Of a stretch of DNA of 64,000 nucleotides, positions 25,035-35,074 are shown in pieces (the first letter of the stretch is position 1; every line of letters starts with the position of its first letter). A program made the position numbers and the translations under genes. A model generated the notes under the pieces. That model did no database searches. It saw nothing but the letters and a program-made list of their open reading frames with translations, and was not told the DNA's origin. Source of the stretch: Pseudonocardia abyssalis (GTDB lineage: Bacteria > Actinomycetota > Actinomycetes > Mycobacteriales > Pseudonocardiaceae); assembly GCF_019263705.2 (NCBI RefSeq), contig NZ_JADQDK010000001.1:434001-498000 (forward strand). Direction: 5' to 3'.

Positions 25035-25892
25035 ATGGACGCCGTCACCGAGGACACCGTCACCGACCTCGCCGTGCAGCGCTGGGGCACCGCGCACGAC
25101 CCGCGCACCGGCGAGGTCCTCACGGCGCTGGTCCGGCACCTGCACGACTTCGCGCGCGAGGTCAGGCTCACCGAGGCCGAGTGGATGGCGGCGATCCGGT
25201 GGCTGACGCGGACCGGCCAGATCAGCGACGCCAAGCGCGAGGAGTTCATCCTCGCCTCCGACGTGCTCGGGCTGAGCATGCTCGTCGTGCAGCTCAACCA
25301 CGACCTCGACCCGGCGGCGACCCCCGCGACGGTGCTCGGGCCGTTCCACATCGACGGCTCGCCCGAGCTGGGGTTCGGCGAGGACATGAGCCAGGGCCTG
25401 CCCGGGGCGCCGCTCTACCTGTCCGGCACGGTCCGCGCGCTGGACGGCACGCCCGTCGCCGGGGCGGTGCTCGACGTGTGGCAGGCCGACGAGGACGGCG
25501 CCTACGAGGCCCAGCTCCCCGTCGACGAGGCCCGGCTGCGCGCGAAGTACACCGCCCGGCCCGACGGGACGTACTGCGTGCGGACCATCGCGCCGAAGGG
25601 CTACGCGATCCCGATGGACGGCCCGGTCGGCGAACTCATCGCGCAGACGGCGATCAGCCACTACCGGCCGGCCCACGTGCACGTCCTCGTCGACGTCCCG
25701 GGGTTCCACCCGCTGATCACGCACCTGTTCCGGGAGGGGGCGGAGTACCTCGACAGCGACGTCGTGTTCGGGACGAAGCCGGAGCTGGTCGTGGCGTTCA
25801 CCGAGCGCGGGCCCGGCCCGACCCCGGACGGCGGCACCTGCGACGTGCCGTGGCTCGAGGCGCGCTTCGACGTCGTGCTGCAGCCCACGTGA
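25035..25892 (+). CDS. Intradiol ring-cleavage dioxygenase (hydroxyquinol/catechol 1,2-dioxygenase-like)
   Basis: 285 residues from ATG 25035 with GAAGGGGAAG upstream. The helical N-terminal dimerisation domain is followed by the beta-sandwich with GPFHIDGSPE, AVLDVWQADEDGAYE, and YTARPDGTYCVRTIAPKGYA. The Fe(III) ligands are expected at the tyrosines near YEAQLP and in ISHYRPAHVHVLVDVPG, with the two histidines in HVHV. Such enzymes open hydroxyquinol or catechol between the hydroxyls. A hydroxyquinol type is favoured by the long N-terminal domain. It is followed with overlap by a quinone-oxidoreductase-like gene. Confidence 0.9.
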   Translation: MDAVTEDTVTDLAVQRWGTAHDPRTGEVLTALVRHLHDFAREVRLTEAEWMAAIRWLTRTGQISDAKREEFILASDVLGLSMLVVQLNHDLDPAATPATVLGPFHIDGSPELGFGEDMSQGLPGAPLYLSGTVRALDGTPVAGAVLDVWQADEDGAYEAQLPVDEARLRAKYTARPDGTYCVRTIAPKGYAIPMDGPVGELIAQTAISHYRPAHVHVLVDVPGFHPLITHLFREGAEYLDSDVVFGTKPELVVAFTERGPGPTPDGGTCDVPWLEARFDVVLQPT

Positions 25893-26848
25893 TCGCCGCG
25901 CAGATCCGCGCACCCGGGCAGGCGCCCGAGGTCGCGGAGCTGCCCGACCCGGCGGGGGAGGCGCTGGTCGCGGTCCAGGCCGCGCCGATCACCCCGCTCG
26001 ACCTGCTGTGCGCGTCGGGCACCTCCTACTTCGGGGCGCCCGCCACGCCGTACGTCCCGGGGGTGCAGGGCGTCGGCACGCTCGCCGGTCCGCTCGGCGA
26101 CCTCGCCGCGGGTACCCCCGTCTGGTTCGCGACGACGGCCGGGATGGCCCCCGGCGACGGCAGCCTGGCGCAGCGCGCCGCGGTCACCGCCGCCGACGTC
26201 GTCGCACTGCCGCCGGGCGTCGACCCGGTGCTCGCCGCGGCGCTGGGGCTCTCGGCCGTGGCCGCGTGGATGTGCCTGACCCGGCGCGGGCGCCTGGCCC
26301 CGGGGGAGACGGTGATCGTGCTCGGGGCCGGCGGGGTCGTCGGGCAGGCCGCGGTGCAGCTGGCGCGCCTCGCCGGGGCGGGCCGGGTCGTGGCGTGCGC
26401 GCGGTCGGCGTCGGCGCTGGACCTGGCCCGGTCGCGGGGCGCCGACGCCACCGTGCTGCTCGACGCCCGCGACGACCTGGCCGCCCGCCTGGCCGAGGCC
26501 TCGGGCGGCGCGGACCTGGTGATCGACCCGCTCTCCGGTGCCCCGGCCGCCGCCGCCCTGTCGACGCTGCGCCCCGGCGGCCGGTTGGTGAACCTCGGCG
26601 GGTCGGCCGCCGACTCCAGCCCCGTCGACTCGGCGACGCTGCGCAGCTGCTCCCTCGACGTGCTGGGTTACACCAACGCCTCCCTCGACACGGACACCCG
26701 CCGCGACGCGGTGCAGGCGGTGTGCCGCTTCGCCGCGGAGCGCCGCCTGACCGTCGGGTACGAGCGCGTGCCGCTCACCGACGCCACCGACGCCTGGACC
26801 CGCCAGCGCGACGGGACCGCCCGCGGGCGGATCGTGCTCGTCCCCTGA
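25889..26848 (+). CDS. Zinc-type alcohol dehydrogenase/quinone oxidoreductase family (MDR)
   Basis: 319 residues from GTG 25889 overlapping the dioxygenase stop by four bases. The GroES-like N-terminal half (PYVPGVQGVGTLAGPLGDLA) is followed by a Rossmann half with VIVLGAGGVVGQAAVQLARL near residue 145. No zinc ligands are visible, so a QOR-like NADPH-dependent reductase is more likely than a true alcohol dehydrogenase. In maleylacetate routes a reductase follows hydroxyquinol cleavage, but those belong to the iron-ADH family; this one may instead reduce an enone or quinone. The substrate is unknown. Confidence 0.8.
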   Translation: MIAAQIRAPGQAPEVAELPDPAGEALVAVQAAPITPLDLLCASGTSYFGAPATPYVPGVQGVGTLAGPLGDLAAGTPVWFATTAGMAPGDGSLAQRAAVTAADVVALPPGVDPVLAAALGLSAVAAWMCLTRRGRLAPGETVIVLGAGGVVGQAAVQLARLAGAGRVVACARSASALDLARSRGADATVLLDARDDLAARLAEASGGADLVIDPLSGAPAAAALSTLRPGGRLVNLGGSAADSSPVDSATLRSCSLDVLGYTNASLDTDTRRDAVQAVCRFAAERRLTVGYERVPLTDATDAWTRQRDGTARGRIVLVP

Positions 26849-26876
26849 CCGCCAGACCCCCGAGAACGGAGCTCCC

Positions 26877-27908
26877 GTGAGCCTGCCCCTGCTCCCGACG
26901 TCGCTGGTCGGCTCCTACGCCCAGCCCGACTGGCTGATCGACCGCGCGAAGCTGGCCGGTCGCTTCCCTCCCCGGGTGCGGGCGAAGGAGCTGTGGCGCG
27001 TGGCCCCGGAGTTCCTCGCCCAGGCCCAGGACGACGCGACGCTGCTCGCGATCCGCGCGCAGGAGGACGCCGGGCTCGACGTCGTCACCGACGGGGAGAT
27101 CCGGCGCGAGTCCTACTCCAACCACTTCGCGACGGCCCTGGACGGCGTCGACGTCGACAACCCCGGCAGTGCCCTCGACCGCAGCGGGCACCCCAACCCG
27201 GTCCCGCGGATCACCGGCCCGATCCGGCGCACGCGTCCGGTCGAGGTCGACGACGTGCGGTTCCTGCGCGCGCACACCGATCGGACGATCAAGATGACGG
27301 TGCCCGGCCCGTTCACGATGAGCCAGCAGGCGCAGAACGACCACTACCCCGACGCCGAGGCCGCCGCGATGGACTACGCGGCCGCGGTGAACGCCGAGAT
27401 CCGCGCCCTGCACGAGGCGGGCGCCGACGTCGTGCAGATCGACGAGCCGTACATGCAGGCCCGACCGGACGCCGCCCGCGCCTACGGCCTCGCGGCGCTG
27501 AACGCCGCGCTCGACGGCGTCACCGGCACCACGGCGGTGCACATCTGCTTCGGCTACGCCGCGATCATCCACGAGCGGCCGGAGGGGTACTCGTTCCTGC
27601 CGGAGCTGGCGGGCTGCCCGGTCGACCAGGTGTCGATCGAGACCGCACAGTCGGGCCTGGACCTGGGCGTGCTCGCCGACCTGGCCGGGAAGACGATCAT
27701 CCTCGGGGTGATCGACCTGTCCGACCCGGCCGTCGAGACCGCGGAGACGGTGGCCGGGCGGGTGCGTCGCGCGTTCGCGCACACGGCCCCGGAGCGGATC
27801 GTGATCTCCACCGACTGCGGCATGAAGTACCTGCCGCGCGAGGCGGCCGAGGGCAAGATGCGGGCGATGTCCGGGGCGGCGGCGCTGCTGCGCGCCGAGT
27901 TGGGGTAA
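26877..27908 (+). CDS. Cobalamin-independent methionine synthase (MetE C-terminal)-like methyltransferase
   Basis: 343 residues from GTG 26877, with AACGGAG upstream. It matches the C-terminal catalytic half of MetE: PTSLVGSYAQPDWL at the start, VTDGEIRRESYSNHF, ADVVQIDEPYMQAR, and the zinc ligands in AVHICFGYA (His, Cys) and STDCGMKYLP (Cys). The N-terminal MetE domain is missing, as in archaeal MetE and in many catabolic paralogues. It may transfer a methyl group from a substrate to a thiol or pterin. In this ring-cleavage operon, O- or S-demethylation of a growth substrate is a plausible, unproven role. Confidence 0.85.
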   Translation: MSLPLLPTSLVGSYAQPDWLIDRAKLAGRFPPRVRAKELWRVAPEFLAQAQDDATLLAIRAQEDAGLDVVTDGEIRRESYSNHFATALDGVDVDNPGSALDRSGHPNPVPRITGPIRRTRPVEVDDVRFLRAHTDRTIKMTVPGPFTMSQQAQNDHYPDAEAAAMDYAAAVNAEIRALHEAGADVVQIDEPYMQARPDAARAYGLAALNAALDGVTGTTAVHICFGYAAIIHERPEGYSFLPELAGCPVDQVSIETAQSGLDLGVLADLAGKTIILGVIDLSDPAVETAETVAGRVRRAFAHTAPERIVISTDCGMKYLPREAAEGKMRAMSGAAALLRAELG

Positions 27909-27911
27909 CGC

Positions 27912-28532
27912 TCAGGCCACGGCCTGGGCCTGCTCCACCGCGAGCTCGTCGACGAGGTCGTTCATGGCGTCCCCGGAGTGGCCCTTGACCCAGCGGAAGG
28001 ACACGTCACCGCGCTCGTTGACCAGGGTGATCAGGGGCTCCCACAGGTCGCGGCTGACGACCGGCTTCTTCGCGCTGGTGACCCAGCCGCGGTCGATCCA
28101 GCCCTTCCACCAGCGGTCGCGGAAGCAGTTGACGACGTAGGTCGAGTCGCTGACGACGACCAGCGGCCCGTCCAGCGCCCGGACGGCCTCCAGCGCGGCC
28201 CGGATCTCCATGCGCTGGTTGGTGGTCGGCGACTCCCCGCCCGCGCCGCGGCGGCCGTCCTGCGTGGCCCACGCCCAGCCGCCGGGGCCGGGGTTGCCCG
28301 AGCACGCGCCGTCGGTCCAGACCTCGAGCGCGCCGTCGGGGGCTGGCATGTCGGGGCGGGCGGGCTTCTTCGCGCGCGCGGGTGCCTTCGCCGCGGGCTT
28401 CCCCGCCGCCGGAGCGGCGTCGGCGCAGGCCACGTGGCCCCAGCCGGTGCCGGCGCGGGCGATCTCCTCGCCGGGTGAGACGCGGTTCGAGCAGACGCCG
28501 CAGGTGGTGGCGTACTTGGCGGTCATCGGCAC
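27912..28532 (-). CDS. rnhA: Ribonuclease HI with N-terminal CxxC extension
   Basis: 206 residues from ATG 28532 (ATG 28526 is the alternative). The C-terminal RNase H domain has VWTDGACSGNPGPGGWAW (first Asp), QRMEIRAALEAVRAL (Glu), VVVSDSTYVVNCFRD (Asp), and WVKGHSGDAMNDLVDELA (His/Asp), so all DEDD residues are present. The enzyme cuts the RNA of RNA-DNA hybrids. The N-terminal 60 residues hold CGVCSNRVSPGEE and HVACAD, a possible zinc-binding knuckle, then an AK-rich linker. This small N-terminal module recalls similar zinc-finger-like segments in some actinobacterial nucleic-acid enzymes. Confidence 0.93.
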   Translation of the reverse strand: MPMTAKYATTCGVCSNRVSPGEEIARAGTGWGHVACADAAPAAGKPAAKAPARAKKPARPDMPAPDGALEVWTDGACSGNPGPGGWAWATQDGRRGAGGESPTTNQRMEIRAALEAVRALDGPLVVVSDSTYVVNCFRDRWWKGWIDRGWVTSAKKPVVSRDLWEPLITLVNERGDVSFRWVKGHSGDAMNDLVDELAVEQAQAVA

Positions 28533-28575
28533 CCGGACACCGTATCCGGGGCCCGGGTGCCGAGGAGGGAGGGGC

Positions 28576-29727
28576 TCAGCCGGTGTAGGGCGCGCCGAGC
28601 GGGTCGACGACGTCCCGCTCGCCGACGTCGGCGGTGAGCCGGCCCAGCGCCCAGTCCCCGTCGCCGTGCAGGTGGTCGATCGCGGTGAGCCGGCTCGTGT
28701 AGTGGCCCACCGAGTACTCCGCCGTCATGCCGATCCCGCCGTGCAGCTGGATGGCCTCCTGGCCGACGTGCCGCCCGGCCTTCGCGGTCTGCAGCCGGGC
28801 CCGGGCCGCGGCGGTGACGACGTCACCGCCCGCGTCGACCACCAGCGTCGCCCACAGCGCGATGCTGCGGGCCAGCTCCAGGGAGACGTACATGTCCGCC
28901 GCCCGGAACGTGAGCGCCTGGAACGTGTTCAGGGTGACCCCGAACTGCTTGCGGGTCTTCAGGTACTCGGTCGTGGTGGTCAGGGCGGTGCTCATCGCCC
29001 CGACCGACTCGTGCGCGTAGGCGATCCGGGCCACCGCGAGCGCCCGCTCGATGTCGGCGCGGCGGTCGCCGGTGCCCTCACCGAGCAGCTCGGCGGGGGC
29101 CCCGTCGAAGCGGACCTTGGCCGCGCGGCCGCCGTCGTGGGTGCGGTAGCCGTGCCGGGCCACGCCCTCGGCGTCGCCGCGCACGAGGAACAGCCGGGTG
29201 GCGCCGTCGGCGACCGCGCTGACCACCAGCACGTCGGCGCGGGCACCGTTGGGCACCGGCTCCTTGACGCCGGTGAGCCGCCATCCGCCGTCGGCCTCCG
29301 TCGCGGTGACCGCGGCGGCGGTGGTGCTCCACCGGCTGCCGGGCTCGGTGTGCGCGAACGCGGCCAGGACGCTGCCGTCGGCGATCCCGCCCAGCACCTC
29401 GGCGCGCTGCGCGTCGGTGCCCGCGGCGTCGACGAGCCCGCCCGCGAGGACGACGGCCTCGACGAACGGCTCGGGGGCGATGACCCGCCCGATCTCCTCG
29501 GCCACGATCGCGACCTCGACCGGGCCCGCGCCGGTGCCGCCCACGGCCTCGTCGAAGGGCAGGCCCAGCAGGCCCATCTCCGCGAGCTGTGCCCAGAGGC
29601 GCTCGTCGAAGCCGGGGTCCTGGGCGACGGCCTTACGGCGCTGGTCGATCGCGCCGTACGCGCGCTCGAGGATGCTGCGGACGGCGTCGCGCAGGTCGTT
29701 CTGCTCGGTGTCGAAGGTGAAGTCCAT
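28576..29727 (-). CDS. Acyl-CoA dehydrogenase family protein
   Basis: 383 residues from ATG 29727. The typical three-part fold is visible: an N-terminal helical part (MDFTFDTEQNDLRDAVRSIL), a middle beta domain (GWRLTGVKEPVPNGARADVL), and a C-terminal helical domain with YLKTRKQFGVTLNTFQAL and the IQLHGGIGMTAEYSVGHY block. The catalytic glutamate is not obvious at the usual C-terminal place, as is common for the second half of actinobacterial acad pairs (FadE26/FadE28-like) that act as heterotetramers. It sits 5 bases from the next acyl-CoA dehydrogenase gene, which supports a heteromeric enzyme. Confidence 0.9.
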   Translation of the reverse strand: MDFTFDTEQNDLRDAVRSILERAYGAIDQRRKAVAQDPGFDERLWAQLAEMGLLGLPFDEAVGGTGAGPVEVAIVAEEIGRVIAPEPFVEAVVLAGGLVDAAGTDAQRAEVLGGIADGSVLAAFAHTEPGSRWSTTAAAVTATEADGGWRLTGVKEPVPNGARADVLVVSAVADGATRLFLVRGDAEGVARHGYRTHDGGRAAKVRFDGAPAELLGEGTGDRRADIERALAVARIAYAHESVGAMSTALTTTTEYLKTRKQFGVTLNTFQALTFRAADMYVSLELARSIALWATLVVDAGGDVVTAAARARLQTAKAGRHVGQEAIQLHGGIGMTAEYSVGHYTSRLTAIDHLHGDGDWALGRLTADVGERDVVDPLGAPYTG

Positions 29728-29732
29728 GATGG

Positions 29733-30905
<1,173 letters not shown>

Positions 30906-31016
30906 CGGGTTCTGCCTTCCCTTCGAGACGGGCGGGTGCCCGGTTACCTGAGAGTAGGACTTGTGCGGGGGGTCGCGCAGGCGGGGGCACGTGCTCTCTG
31001 TGGAACGATCACCGGC

Positions 31017-32777
31017 GTGCTCACCGCGCGGGTGTCCCGGCATCGGCCGCGGTCGCGCACCGTCGCGGGTGCCGGCGTCCCGCTCGGCTACCTCGTGCTG
31101 GCACTGGTCGTCACCGGGCGATGGTGGACGCCGCTCGGCGGGCGGGTGACCTCGGTCAACGAACCCGACTCCGTGCTGTTCGGCTGGCTGCTCACCTGGA
31201 CCCCACGGGCACTCGCCCAGGGCCGCCTGCCGCTGTACTCCGACGCGCTGCACCACCCCGACGGCATCAACCTGATGTGGAACAACGGGATGGTGCTGCC
31301 CGGGCTGCTGCTGGCGCCGGTCACCGTGGCGTTCGGGGGCCTGGGCTCGGTCACGGTGCTGACGACCCTCGGTCTCGCCGCGACGGCGGCGGCCACGTTC
31401 TGGTGCCTGCGGGCGCAGCCGCTGGGCGTCGGGACCGGTCCGGCGGCCGTCGGCGGGCTGCTCGCCGGGTTCTCCCCGGCGATGGTGGCGCAGGCGGCGG
31501 GCGGGCACCCGAACCTGGTACTGAATCCGGCGGTGCCCGTCCTGCTGCTGCTCTCGGCGCGGCTGCTCACCGACGAGCGGCCCGCCCGGTCCACCGCGGT
31601 GCTGCTCGGCCTGACCGCCGGGCTGCAGGTGTACGTGGGGGAGGAGATCCTGTTCCTCTCCGGCGTCGTCGTCGCGGTGCTCCTGGTGGTGCTGGTGGTC
31701 TCCCGTCCGCGGGAGGCGTGGGCCCGTGCGGGCCGGGTCACCGGGCGGGCGCTGCTCGCGCTCGGCGTGTTCGCACTGGTGGGCGGCCCGGGGCTGGCGT
31801 TCCAGCTGTTCGGGCCGCTGCAGCAGGAGGGCAGCCCGTTCGCCACGGCGTACTACTCGACCGACCTCGCCGGCCTCGTCGTCGGCACCCCGCTGCAGGT
31901 CCTCACCACCGACGCCGCCGCCACCCGCTCGACCGCGTTCGCGGGCGGGATCGAGGAGCACACCGCGCTGCTCGGGATCCCGCTGCTGCTCGTGCTGCTC
32001 GTCGCTCTGGTCCTGCACCGCCGCGACGCCCGCGTGCGCACCGTCGCGCCGGTCGCGGTGGTGACGGCGGTGCTGGCGCTGGGACCGGAACTGGTCGTCG
32101 ACGGCGTGCGCACGGGCGTCCCGCTGCCGTGGGCGCTGCTCGCCGGGGCACCCGGGTTCGAGCACGTCATCGCCACCCGGCTGCCGCTGTTCACCGCGGT
32201 GCTCGCGGGGACCGCGCTCGCGATCGCCCTGGACCGGGTGCGCGGCGAGGTGGCCGCGGTGCGCGCCGCGACGGCGTTCGCGGTGGGGGTCGCGCTCCTG
32301 CCGCTGGTTCCCGGGCCGCTCCCCGCGCAGGACGCCCCGGTGGCGCCCGCGTTCCTGACCTCCGGCGACCCGGCGCTGGACTGCCCCGGCGGCAGCGTGC
32401 TGCTCCTGCCCTTCCCCACCGCCCCCGACACCGACGCGATGGCCTGGCAGCAGGCCGCGGGGCTCTCCTTCGCCATCCCGGGCGGCTACTTCATCGGTCC
32501 GGCGGCGGACGGGCGCGCCTACGTCGGCGGGCAGCCGACGCACACCGGGCGACTGCTGCACGACGTGCACGTCGACGGCGTCGTCCGCGAGGTCACCCCC
32601 GCGGTGCGGGAGCGCTTCCGTACCGACGTCGCGCGCTGGGGGGCGTGCTCGGCCGTGCTCGGCCCGTCCCGCAACGTCGATGCGCTGGTGCTGCAGACCA
32701 CCGCGCTGGTGGGGGCGGAGCCGGAGTACGTCGGGGACGTCGCCGTGTGGCGGGGTCTGGACCGCCTCCCCGGCTGA
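31017..32777 (+). CDS. Polytopic membrane protein with GT-C-like features
   Basis: 586 residues from GTG 31017; it starts 111 bases from the divergent acyl-CoA dehydrogenase. Around ten hydrophobic spans cover residues 20-440 (LGYLVLALVVTGRW, VLPGLLLAPVTVAFGGL, AVLLVVLVVSRPRE and others). An acidic pair follows the first span (VTSVNEPDSVLFGW) and HHPDGINLMWNN comes soon after. This layout, an aspartate in the first loop and a long soluble C-terminal domain (residues 450-586), recalls membrane glycosyltransferases of the GT-C fold that use polyprenyl-phosphate sugars. No specific family could be named, so a transport or unknown role is still possible. Confidence 0.6.
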   Translation: MLTARVSRHRPRSRTVAGAGVPLGYLVLALVVTGRWWTPLGGRVTSVNEPDSVLFGWLLTWTPRALAQGRLPLYSDALHHPDGINLMWNNGMVLPGLLLAPVTVAFGGLGSVTVLTTLGLAATAAATFWCLRAQPLGVGTGPAAVGGLLAGFSPAMVAQAAGGHPNLVLNPAVPVLLLLSARLLTDERPARSTAVLLGLTAGLQVYVGEEILFLSGVVVAVLLVVLVVSRPREAWARAGRVTGRALLALGVFALVGGPGLAFQLFGPLQQEGSPFATAYYSTDLAGLVVGTPLQVLTTDAAATRSTAFAGGIEEHTALLGIPLLLVLLVALVLHRRDARVRTVAPVAVVTAVLALGPELVVDGVRTGVPLPWALLAGAPGFEHVIATRLPLFTAVLAGTALAIALDRVRGEVAAVRAATAFAVGVALLPLVPGPLPAQDAPVAPAFLTSGDPALDCPGGSVLLLPFPTAPDTDAMAWQQAAGLSFAIPGGYFIGPAADGRAYVGGQPTHTGRLLHDVHVDGVVREVTPAVRERFRTDVARWGACSAVLGPSRNVDALVLQTTALVGAEPEYVGDVAVWRGLDRLPG

Positions 32778-32780
32778 GCC

Positions 32781-33010
32781 GGCCCCCGATCGACGCGGCC
32801 AGCGCCTCGCCGAACGTGCTCGCCGGGGCGGCCCAGGAGCGTCCCCGGCGTCGGGTCGACGGCGGCGAGGGCGCCCCGGCGGCTCGCGAGGAACATCCCG
32901 AGCAGCATCCGGGCGTTGGCCTCCGGGACCCCGCGCGCGGGGTGCGTCCGCCGTGCACTGCTGGTCGGAGAGCGTGACGGGGGTGATCTCGCGGCCGCTC
33001 AGCCTCCAGC
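32781..33010 (-). pseudogene. Frameshifted C-terminal remnant of an SDR/NmrA-like NAD(P)-binding gene
   Basis: Three minus-strand frames give adjoining pieces of one C-terminus. GREITPVTLSD lies in the frame shared with LysR. VPEANARMLLGMFLASRRG and then AAVDPTPGTLLGRP lie in a second frame. STFGEALAASIGGRLS lies in a third. Joined, they read like the end of an NmrA-type SDR protein (LLGRP-x-TF). At least two indels are needed, and the Rossmann N-terminus is gone. The piece lies directly below the LysR gene and is likely a deletion scar. Confidence 0.55.
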
Positions 33011-33044
33011 AGGGTCCCCAGGCGTCCGTCGCCGTCCAGGTCGA

Positions 33045-33091
33045 CGTACTCGAGGGCGATCTCGTACCCGAGGGCGATCTCGTACTCGGGG
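33045..33091. repeat. 18-bp tandem repeat, about 2.6 copies
   Basis: CGTACTCGAGGGCGATCT (33045-33062) is followed by a copy with one change (33063-33080) and a partial third (33081-33091). It lies in the decayed stretch between the SDR remnant and the LysR gene. Confidence 0.85.
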
Positions 33092-33176
33092 AGATGACGT
33101 CGGGTATGTCGGTCTCCTCGGTTCGGGTGTTCGGCGCGGTCTCGTGGAGGAGGACGCCGCGCGGGCGGCGGTTGTG

Positions 33177-34073
33177 ACAGCGCGGCCGGACAGCGAAGCG
33201 CCAGAGCGTGAGCCGGCCCGCGACCAGCGCGAGCGGGGGCCAGACCGCCCGCCCCCGTCCGACGACCGCGAACGCACGCAGCAGCACGTCCGGCCGGCGC
33301 AGGGGGAGCAACCGCACGCCCGGCTGCACCGGGACGCTCTCGGCGAGCAGGCCCACCCCGAGACCCGCGGCGACGAGGTCCTGGACCAGGTCGAGCCCGT
33401 CGGCGCGGTGCACGATCCGCGGTGTGAACCCCGCGTGCGCGGCCAGCGCGGCGACCGCCCGCTCGTCGGCGTCGTTGCGGGAGTTGACGATCCAGTCGTG
33501 GTCGCGGAAGCGATCGACGGTCGCGACGGCGGGCAGGTCCTCCGCGGCGTGGCCGGCGGGGACCGCGAGGCCCCAGCGCGCGGTCCAGAGCGGGGTGACC
33601 TCGAACCTGGGGTCGAACGTCCGCGGGGCGAGCGCGTAGTCGTAGACGAGCGCGAGGTCGACCGCGCCCCCGGCGAGCAGGACCAGCGCCTCGGCGGGTT
33701 CGTGCTCGGCGATCAGCATCCGGACCCGCGTGTCGCGCAGCGACGCGAGCAGCGGCAGCAGCGAGCGGCGGATCGCCGTCGCGAAGCCGGCGACCCGCAC
33801 GGTGCCCGACGGCTCGCCCGACGGGTCCAGGTCGGCCCGGGCGGCGTCGACCGCGGCGAGGATCGTCAGGCCGTGGTCGGCGAGCCGCCGCCCGGCCGGT
33901 GTGAGCCGGACGCGGCGCCCGTCGGGTTCGAGCAGCGTCGTGCCGGTCTCGCGGGCGAGCGCGGCGACCTGCTGCGACACCGTCGACGTCGTGACGCCCA
34001 GCTCGTCGGCCACCCCGCGCATCGATCCGAGCCGGGCCAGTGCGACCAGCATCTCCAGCCGTCGGGTCTCCAT
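33177..34073 (-). CDS. LysR family regulator with no in-frame stop codon at its natural end
   Basis: About 299 residues from ATG 34073. The helix-turn-helix reads RLEMLVALARLGSMRGVADE, then LGVTTSTVSQQVAALARETG; the periplasmic-binding-like effector half has VRVAGFATAIRRSLLPLL and VSGLGV-type GLGVGLLAESVPV. The coding sense fades after PLALVAGRLTLWRF, where a LysR protein normally ends, but the frame has no stop until 29733. The 3' end given here is therefore an estimate. It is divergent from the EamA exporter 64 bases away, so it probably regulates that exporter. A deletion joining its 3' end to the SDR remnant would explain the lost stop. Confidence 0.7.
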
Positions 34074-34137
34074 CCGCGAATCGTGAACGGTATGTGCAGG
34101 AAAGTCACGTGGACATGAACGGTCCCGATGGCCTCTC

Positions 34138-35016
34138 ATGGTCCCCATGAGCACCCGGACCGGTGCGTCCCTCGCGGTCGTCTCCATGGTCTGCGTCCAG
34201 CTGGGCCTCGCCGTGTCCGTCGGGCTGATCGACCGGCTCGGCACCACCGGCACGGCCTGGTTGCGCCTGGCGTGGGCCGGTGTCCTGCTGGCGGTGCTCG
34301 TCCGGCCGTCGCTGCGCGGGTTCACCCGCCGCGGGCTGCTGAACTGTGTCCTGCTCGGGATGGTGACCGCGGGCGTCACGCTGCTGTTCATGGCCGCCGT
34401 CGCCCGGATCCCGCTCGGCACCGCGAGCGCTCTGGAGTTCCTCGGGCCGCTCGGAGTCGCGGTCGCGCGGGGCCGCGGCCGTGCGCGCCGCTGGGCACTG
34501 ATCGCGGCGGCCGGCGTGCTGCTGCTCACCGAGCCGTGGCACGGCGGGACGGATCCCGCGGGCGTCGGGTTCGCGCTGGCCGCGGCGGTCTGCTGGGCGG
34601 GGTACATCGTGCTGACCCAGAAGGTCGGGGACGAGGCGACCGGGTTGCGCGGCCTCGCGGTCTCGATGCCGGTCGCGGGCCTGACGGCCACCGCGGTCGT
34701 CGCGGTCACCGACGGGCCCGCGGTGCTCGCCGCGCTGGACCCGGGCCTGCTGCTGGTCGGGCTCGGGCTCGCCGTGCTGCTCCCGGTGGTGCCGTTCAGC
34801 CTGGAGATGCTGGCGCTGCGCCGGCTCACCACCGCGGCGTTCGGCACGCTGATGGCGCTCGAACCGGCGATCGCGCTGCTGATCGGGCTGGTCGCGCTGC
34901 ACCAGGTGCCGGGCTGGGGTGCCGTCGTCGGGATCGGGTTCGTCGTCGCCGCAGGTATCGGTGCCGCGCGGGCCGGCGCCCGCCCGCTCGTCGTGGACGG
35001 GGCTCCGGCGCGGTGA
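34138..35016 (+). CDS. EamA family (drug/metabolite) transporter
   Basis: 292 residues from ATG 34138 (ATG 34147 is possible). Ten hydrophobic spans in two EamA halves: [56 protein letters not shown] in the first half and [38 protein letters not shown] in the second. RhtA-like exporters of amino acids and nucleotides share this pattern. It is divergent from a LysR gene, the common arrangement for exporter control. The substrate is unknown. Confidence 0.85.
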   Translation: MVPMSTRTGASLAVVSMVCVQLGLAVSVGLIDRLGTTGTAWLRLAWAGVLLAVLVRPSLRGFTRRGLLNCVLLGMVTAGVTLLFMAAVARIPLGTASALEFLGPLGVAVARGRGRARRWALIAAAGVLLLTEPWHGGTDPAGVGFALAAAVCWAGYIVLTQKVGDEATGLRGLAVSMPVAGLTATAVVAVTDGPAVLAALDPGLLLVGLGLAVLLPVVPFSLEMLALRRLTTAAFGTLMALEPAIALLIGLVALHQVPGWGAVVGIGFVVAAGIGAARAGARPLVVDGAPAR

Positions 35017-35073
35017 CGCCCGTTCGGTGACGCCCCGTTCGGGACGCCCCGTTCGGGACGCCTGCTCGGGACG
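35015..35073. repeat. 14-bp tandem repeat, four copies
   Basis: Units start at 35015, 35029, 35043 and 35057 (consensus GACGCCCCGTTCGG). The array fills the whole gap between the convergent EamA and acyltransferase stop codons; its first unit overlaps the EamA stop codon. Confidence 0.85.
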
Positions 35074-35074
35074 C

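Noticed and set aside
27914..27927. Terminator between the MetE-like and rnhA genes
   Set aside because: The stem is only six bases with a two-base loop and lies inside the rnhA coding end.
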